A stretch of DNA of 64,000 nt from CAWEDP01 sp963807925. Lineage in GTDB: Bacteria > Acidobacteriota > Vicinamibacteria > Vicinamibacterales > CAVVIG01. Below are positions 60,081 to 64,000 of the stretch, in pieces (within the stretch, counting starts at the first letter, position 1; each line of letters opens with the position of its first letter). A model generated the notes under the pieces. It saw nothing but the letters and a program-made list of their open reading frames with translations, did no database searches and had not been told where the DNA came from. The position numbers and the translations under genes are program-made. Location of the stretch: NCBI GenBank assembly GCA_963807925.1, contig CAWEDP010000002.1, forward strand, positions 3,100,001 through 3,164,000, read 5' to 3'.

Positions 60081-61529
60081 ATGGGCAAAGTCACCGGGTT
60101 CCTGGAGGTGCATCGGAAGAAGCACCCCTCCCGTCCGGTCGAGGAGCGCATCCACGACTGGCGCGAGGTGTACCTGCCGTATCCGCAGGCGGCGCTCGAG
60201 GGTCAGGCGGCGCGGTGCATGGACTGCGGCATCCCCTTCTGCCACAAGGGCTGTCCGCTCGGCAATCTGATTCCCGACTGGAACGACCTCGTGTACCGCG
60301 ATCGGTGGCGCGCGGCGATCGACCGCCTGCATGCCACCAACAATTTTCCGGAGTTCACCGGCCGGTTGTGCCCCGCGCCGTGCGAGGGCGCGTGCGTGCT
60401 CGGCATCAACGACGACCCGGTGACCATCAAGTCGATCGAGGTCTCGATCATCGAGCGCGCGTTCGAGGAGGGGTGGGTGACGGCGCGGCCGCCCGACCTT
60501 CGCACCGGCAAGCGCGTGGCCGTCGTCGGCTCCGGGCCGGCCGGTCTCGCCTCCGCCGATCAGTTGAATCGCGCCGGCCACTGGGTGACCGTGTTCGAGC
60601 GCGCGGACCGCGTCGGCGGTCTGCTCAGGTACGGCATTCCCGAGTTCAAGATGGAAAAGCGGTTCCTCGATCGGCGCGTCGCGCTGATGCGCGAGGAAGG
60701 CGTGATGTTCCGCACCAAGGCCAACGTCGGCGTCGATCTGCCGGTCGACCGGCTGCGGAACGACTTCGACGCCGTCGTCCTGGCCGGCGGCGCGACGGCC
60801 GCCCGCGACCTGAAGGTGCCCGGGCGGGAGCTGAAGGGCATCCACTTCGCGATGGAGTACCTGCCGCTGCAGAACCGGCGCAACGAAGGCGATCGCATTC
60901 CCGACGATCGGTTCATCTCGGCCGAGGGGAAGCACGTGATCATCATCGGCGGCGGCGACACCGGCGCCGACTGCCTCGGCACGGTCCACCGCCAGCGCGC
61001 CCGCTCGGTGCACCAGCTCGAGCTGCTGTCGCGGCCGCCCGACGCGCGGCTCGGGAGCAATCCCTGGCCATTGTGGCCGAACATCTTCCGCGTGTCGTCG
61101 GCGCACGAGGAGGGCGGCGAACGCCTGTACGCCGTCTCGACGGAGAAGTTCTCCGGCGACGATCAGGGCCGCGTGAAGGCGCTGCACGCCGTCCAGGTCG
61201 ATGTCACGACCGAGGACGGGCGTCTGCGCACCGCGCCGATCCCCGGCAGCGAGTTCGCGCTCGACGCCGACCTCGTGCTGCTCGCCATGGGATTTCTCGG
61301 ACCCGAGCGCGGCGGGATGCTCGACGCGCTCGGCGTCAGGATGACCGACCGCGGCAACGTGTGGCGCGGCGCGAACTGGATGACCAGCGTGGACGGCGTC
61401 TTCACCGCCGGCGACATGCAGCGCGGCCAGTCGCTGATCGTGTGGGCGATCGCGGAAGGACGCAGCTGCGCGCGTGGCGTCGATCAGTACCTGATGGGCA
61501 GCTCGGACCTGCCTGCGCCGCTCGAATAG
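60081..61529 (+). CDS. gltD: Glutamate synthase small subunit
   Basis: 482 residues. It supplies electrons from NADPH to GltB. The N-terminal Fe-S region has CMDCGIPFCHKGCPLGNLIP and RLCPAPCEGACVLGIN. The FAD-binding motif is VAVVGSGPAGLASADQLNRA, and the NADPH-binding motif is HVIIIGGGDTGADCLGTVHR. The C-terminal GDMQRGQSLIVWAIAEGR closes the FAD site. It is cotranscribed with gltB. Confidence 0.97.
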   Translation: MGKVTGFLEVHRKKHPSRPVEERIHDWREVYLPYPQAALEGQAARCMDCGIPFCHKGCPLGNLIPDWNDLVYRDRWRAAIDRLHATNNFPEFTGRLCPAPCEGACVLGINDDPVTIKSIEVSIIERAFEEGWVTARPPDLRTGKRVAVVGSGPAGLASADQLNRAGHWVTVFERADRVGGLLRYGIPEFKMEKRFLDRRVALMREEGVMFRTKANVGVDLPVDRLRNDFDAVVLAGGATAARDLKVPGRELKGIHFAMEYLPLQNRRNEGDRIPDDRFISAEGKHVIIIGGGDTGADCLGTVHRQRARSVHQLELLSRPPDARLGSNPWPLWPNIFRVSSAHEEGGERLYAVSTEKFSGDDQGRVKALHAVQVDVTTEDGRLRTAPIPGSEFALDADLVLLAMGFLGPERGGMLDALGVRMTDRGNVWRGANWMTSVDGVFTAGDMQRGQSLIVWAIAEGRSCARGVDQYLMGSSDLPAPLE

Positions 61530-61543
61530 CGGCGCGCTCCCCG

Positions 61544-62719
61544 TCACACACGGTTCGCCCGCAGGCGTGACAGCGGATACGCCGTGCCGCGCCAGGTGAC
61601 GCTGCCGCGCACGACGGCAATGCACGCCGAACGCCAGATGACGTAGGCGAAGAGCACGGCCGCGGCCGGAAATGCGACGACCGCGGCGAGCGGCAGCCCC
61701 ACGCGGCGGGTCGCCGCCCCGAACATCCCGGCCATGAGCAGCACGCTGACACCGTACAGCCCGCGCGCCATGCCGCGCGCCACCCACACGCCGACACACG
61801 GCCACACGGTCACGAGCAGCAGGACGGCGGTCGAGACGGCGACGGCCGACAGCCGGTAGTCGAACGCCGCAAAGGCGTTCTTCATCAGGCCGTCAATCGC
61901 TTCCCTCAGCGACGAGTACCACTCCACGACGACGAAGCCACGGCCGTCGACCACGTCCTGGCGAAACCCATGCTTCTTCACCAGCTTCCCCAGCTTCATG
62001 TCGTCGTCCGGCCTCAGCGCGATTGCCGCGTGCGTGCCGATGGCGTGGTACACGGTGGCGCGAATCAGGTTGAACGCGCCGATGCCCACATGACAGGAGC
62101 TTCCCGGATCGCGGGCCTTCCAGGGCCGGGCGTAGACGGAGAAGAAGACGCCGAACGCGGCGACGAACGCTTTGAGCGCGACGCCGGGCACCCTTGCCTC
62201 CGGCAGCGCCGCGAGGTGATCGATGCCGGCCTGCTGCACGAACGTCATGGCGCGCCGAAGCGTGGACGGCTCGAAGACGACGTCGGCATCCGTGAAGAGG
62301 AGAAAGTCGCCGTGGGCCTCGGCCGCTCCGGCACGCTGCGCATGATTCTTCCCGAGCCATCCCTCGGGCAGGTCGGTGACGTGCAGGACGCGAAGCGCCT
62401 GACGCCCACGCGCCAGACGATCCAGGATGGCGGCCGTGTCGTCGGTCGATCGGTCGTCGACGACGATGATCTCGAGGCGCGGACAGTCGAGCTGCAGAAG
62501 GGAGGTCACCGCAGCCTCTAGCCCGCGGGCCTCGTTGCGCGCCGCAACCACAATCGACACCGCCGGCACCGTCGCGGCAGGCGCGAACTCCCCCACCCAC
62601 CGCAGGCGCCGGCTGCCGATCAGCAGGTCCACGAACGCGGCAGCGAGCGCAATCGAGACGAACGCGGCCACCGCCAACAGCACGAGCTGCGACACCGGCT
62701 GATCGAACACGGCGATCAC
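61544..62719 (-). CDS. Membrane glycosyltransferase family 2 protein
   Basis: 391 residues. An N-terminal membrane helix (about 9-31) is followed by a GT-A domain with VSIVVAARNEARGLEAAV, VVDDRSTDDTAAIL, FLLFTDADVVFEPSTLRRAM and LRPDDDMKLGKLVKKHG. Three to four C-terminal helices (about 295-370) and a final WRGTAYPLSRLRANRV complete it. The layout resembles HpnB/CrtQ-type lipid or carotenoid glycosyltransferases. The acceptor is unknown. It converges on gltD with a 14-nt gap. Confidence 0.9.
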   Translation of the reverse strand: MIAVFDQPVSQLVLLAVAAFVSIALAAAFVDLLIGSRRLRWVGEFAPAATVPAVSIVVAARNEARGLEAAVTSLLQLDCPRLEIIVVDDRSTDDTAAILDRLARGRQALRVLHVTDLPEGWLGKNHAQRAGAAEAHGDFLLFTDADVVFEPSTLRRAMTFVQQAGIDHLAALPEARVPGVALKAFVAAFGVFFSVYARPWKARDPGSSCHVGIGAFNLIRATVYHAIGTHAAIALRPDDDMKLGKLVKKHGFRQDVVDGRGFVVVEWYSSLREAIDGLMKNAFAAFDYRLSAVAVSTAVLLLVTVWPCVGVWVARGMARGLYGVSVLLMAGMFGAATRRVGLPLAAVVAFPAAAVLFAYVIWRSACIAVVRGSVTWRGTAYPLSRLRANRV

Positions 62720-62816
62720 ACGTTATCACCCGCTCGCGCGCTCGCGCGCGAACCTCCGCCTGCGAGAGTCGCCGTGAACCGGCGTGGTACAATCCAACCC
62801 GTCGCGAGGCGGATGC

Positions 62817-63860
62817 GTGTCCAGACACTCCAGCGTGAAACGCCTGCCCGTTGCAATCGCAGCGGTGCTGGGCCTCGCGGCCGCCGCATCGGCCCCCAGG
62901 ACGCTCGACATCTACTTCATCGACGTGGAAGGCGGGCAGTCGACACTGATCGTGACGCCCGGCGGCCAGTCGATGCTGATCGACACCGGATACCCGGACC
63001 AGAACGGCCGCGACCCCGATCGGATCATGGCAGCCGTCCGTGATGCCGGTGTGTCGCGGATCGACTATCTCGTCATCACGCACTTCCACGAGGATCACGA
63101 CGGCGGCGCCGCCGAGCTCGCGCGCCGAATCCCCATCGACACCTTCGTCGACTACGGATCGCCCGTGCAGACCGAGCCCGAGGTGGTCGCGGCGTTCACG
63201 GCCTACGAGCGCGCGCGCCGGAACGGCAGGCATCTCGTCCCGGCGCCGGGCGACCGCCTGACGCTCGGTGGCGTCGAGGCGGACGTCGTGAGCGCCGGCG
63301 GATCGACGCTGTCACGGCCGCTCGACGGGGGCGGTCAGAGCAACGCGGCCTGCGCGGCCTATCGCCCGCGCGCCGACAACACCACCGAGAATCCGCGATC
63401 GCTCGGGGTGCTCGTCCGGTTCGGCACGTTCCGGTTTCTGGACCTGGGCGATCTCGTGTGGAACAAGCTGGGCGCTCTGGTCTGCCCCGACAATCTCATC
63501 GGCGAGGTCGACGCGTACCTGGTCGCGCACCACGGCAACGGCGACTCGAACGTGCCGGCCGTCCTGGCGGCGCTGCGGCCGCGCGTCGCGATCGTGGACA
63601 ACGGCGAGTACAAGGGAGGGGTCGCGTCGGCGCTGGCCACCCTGCGCCGCACACCGGGCCTCGAAGACGGCGTGTGGCAACTGCACCGATCCGGGAGCGA
63701 CGGCGCCGAGAATTTCCCGGACGCCTTCATCGCGAACCTGCGGGGAGACGCCGCCGATGGCGCCGCGTGGATCAAATTGAGCGCGACCGACGACGGTGGA
63801 TTCAGCGTGACGAACGGTCGGACGGGCTGGACGAAGCGGTACGAGGCCAGGCCTCGCTAG
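62817..63860 (+). CDS. Secreted metallo-beta-lactamase-fold hydrolase (ComEC C-terminal-like)
   Basis: 347 residues from the GTG at 62817, which has GAGGCGG just upstream. A GTG at 62835 is an alternative. A signal peptide (LPVAIAAVLGLAAAASA) precedes LDIYFIDVEGGQSTLIVTPG, SMLIDTGYPDQNGRD, the zinc motif VITHFHEDHDGG (HxHxDH) and YLVAHHGNGDSN. This resembles the nuclease-like domain of ComEC/Rec2 without its membrane parts. A TACAAT box lies at 62788-62793. Confidence 0.85.
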   Translation: MSRHSSVKRLPVAIAAVLGLAAAASAPRTLDIYFIDVEGGQSTLIVTPGGQSMLIDTGYPDQNGRDPDRIMAAVRDAGVSRIDYLVITHFHEDHDGGAAELARRIPIDTFVDYGSPVQTEPEVVAAFTAYERARRNGRHLVPAPGDRLTLGGVEADVVSAGGSTLSRPLDGGGQSNAACAAYRPRADNTTENPRSLGVLVRFGTFRFLDLGDLVWNKLGALVCPDNLIGEVDAYLVAHHGNGDSNVPAVLAALRPRVAIVDNGEYKGGVASALATLRRTPGLEDGVWQLHRSGSDGAENFPDAFIANLRGDAADGAAWIKLSATDDGGFSVTNGRTGWTKRYEARPR

Positions 63861-63874
63861 GCGGGCGCGGGATC

Positions 63875-64000
63875 TCAGCGCACGGTGATGGCAATCACCT
63901 GCCGGTATCTGACCGCCGTCCCATCCTTGAGCGCCGGCCGAAACCGCCACGTTTTCGCGGCGCTGATGCTCTCGGTGACGGCGAGGGCGTCGCCGATGGT
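63875..64000 (-). CDS. TonB C-terminal domain protein, 3' end only
   Basis: The last 41 codons of a gene that runs off the right edge. The reading frame ends ESISAAKTWRFRPALKDGTA-VRYRQVIAITVR. The A-x-x-W-R-F-x-P-A pattern followed by a beta strand is the end of a TonB/energy-transducer C-terminal domain. The N-terminal part and the partner genes lie outside the window. Confidence 0.7.
   Translation of the reverse strand, partial: TIGDALAVTESISAAKTWRFRPALKDGTAVRYRQVIAITVR

Overview
The window reads as a high-GC bacterial chromosome segment, most likely from the Acidobacteriota and perhaps the Vicinamibacteria. This placement is inferred from gene content: an ADOP-type (acidobacterial duplicated orphan permease) FtsX permease, a DUF6152 protein next to a 'DLSGYW' secreted protein, a class II aldolase microcompartment, and long operons joined by ATGA/GTGA overlaps. 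No rRNA, phage, insertion sequence or CRISPR array is visible. One tRNA with anticodon CAU is present.

Layout. 1-4.4 kb: gliding-type (GldA/F/G-like) ABC export operon ending in a frameshifted DUF4340 gene. 4.4-12.4 kb: a frameshifted DacB/PBP4, a sensor histidine kinase, queE-queC, a DUF72 protein, then a D-2-hydroxyacid dehydrogenase, endonuclease III and cyclophilin operon. 12.6-18.4 kb: a bacterial microcompartment (BMC) locus with one hexamer, three EutN/CcmL pentamers, a class II aldolase with an encapsulation-type tail and a small Cys-rich protein. A large transketolase-like gene converges on it and shares its stop codon. 18.4-33.6 kb: a long minus-strand housekeeping block: yebC-ruvC-ruvA-ruvB-fabH, a conserved hypothetical, a LigD-type polymerase, queA, tRNA, tilS-ftsH-folP-cdaA-cdaR-glmM and pdxJ. 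33.6-42.9 kb: accessory genes including a methyltransferase, a kynureninase-like PLP enzyme, an exported protein with kinase-like motifs, a broken thermonuclease, a broken ADOP permease, an ankyrin remnant, an RNA methyltransferase and a TSUP permease. 43.3-44.3 kb: an AhpD/carboxymuconolactone-decarboxylase-family gene with an in-frame TGA, best explained as a selenoprotein. 44.5-53.8 kb: a C2/2-oxoacid cluster with an AAE3 (oxalate-CoA ligase-like) synthetase, a PanE-like reductase, an OxlT-type MFS carrier, an FAH-family hydratase, gamma-glutamyltransferase (opposite strand), malate synthase and MTHFR. 53.8-64 kb: two secreted-protein genes, gltB-gltD, a glycosyltransferase, a secreted metallo-beta-lactamase-fold protein and the end of a TonB-domain gene.

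The most interesting points are the CxxU selenoprotein with a SECIS-like hairpin directly after the UGA, the minimal aldolase microcompartment with its small Cys-rich candidate cargo and convergent transketolase-like neighbour, and the oxalate/glyoxylate-type cluster. Five genes carry single-base frameshifts. These are either young pseudogenes or assembly indels. Several genes have a -10-like box only 6-11 nt before the start codon, which suggests leaderless mRNAs.
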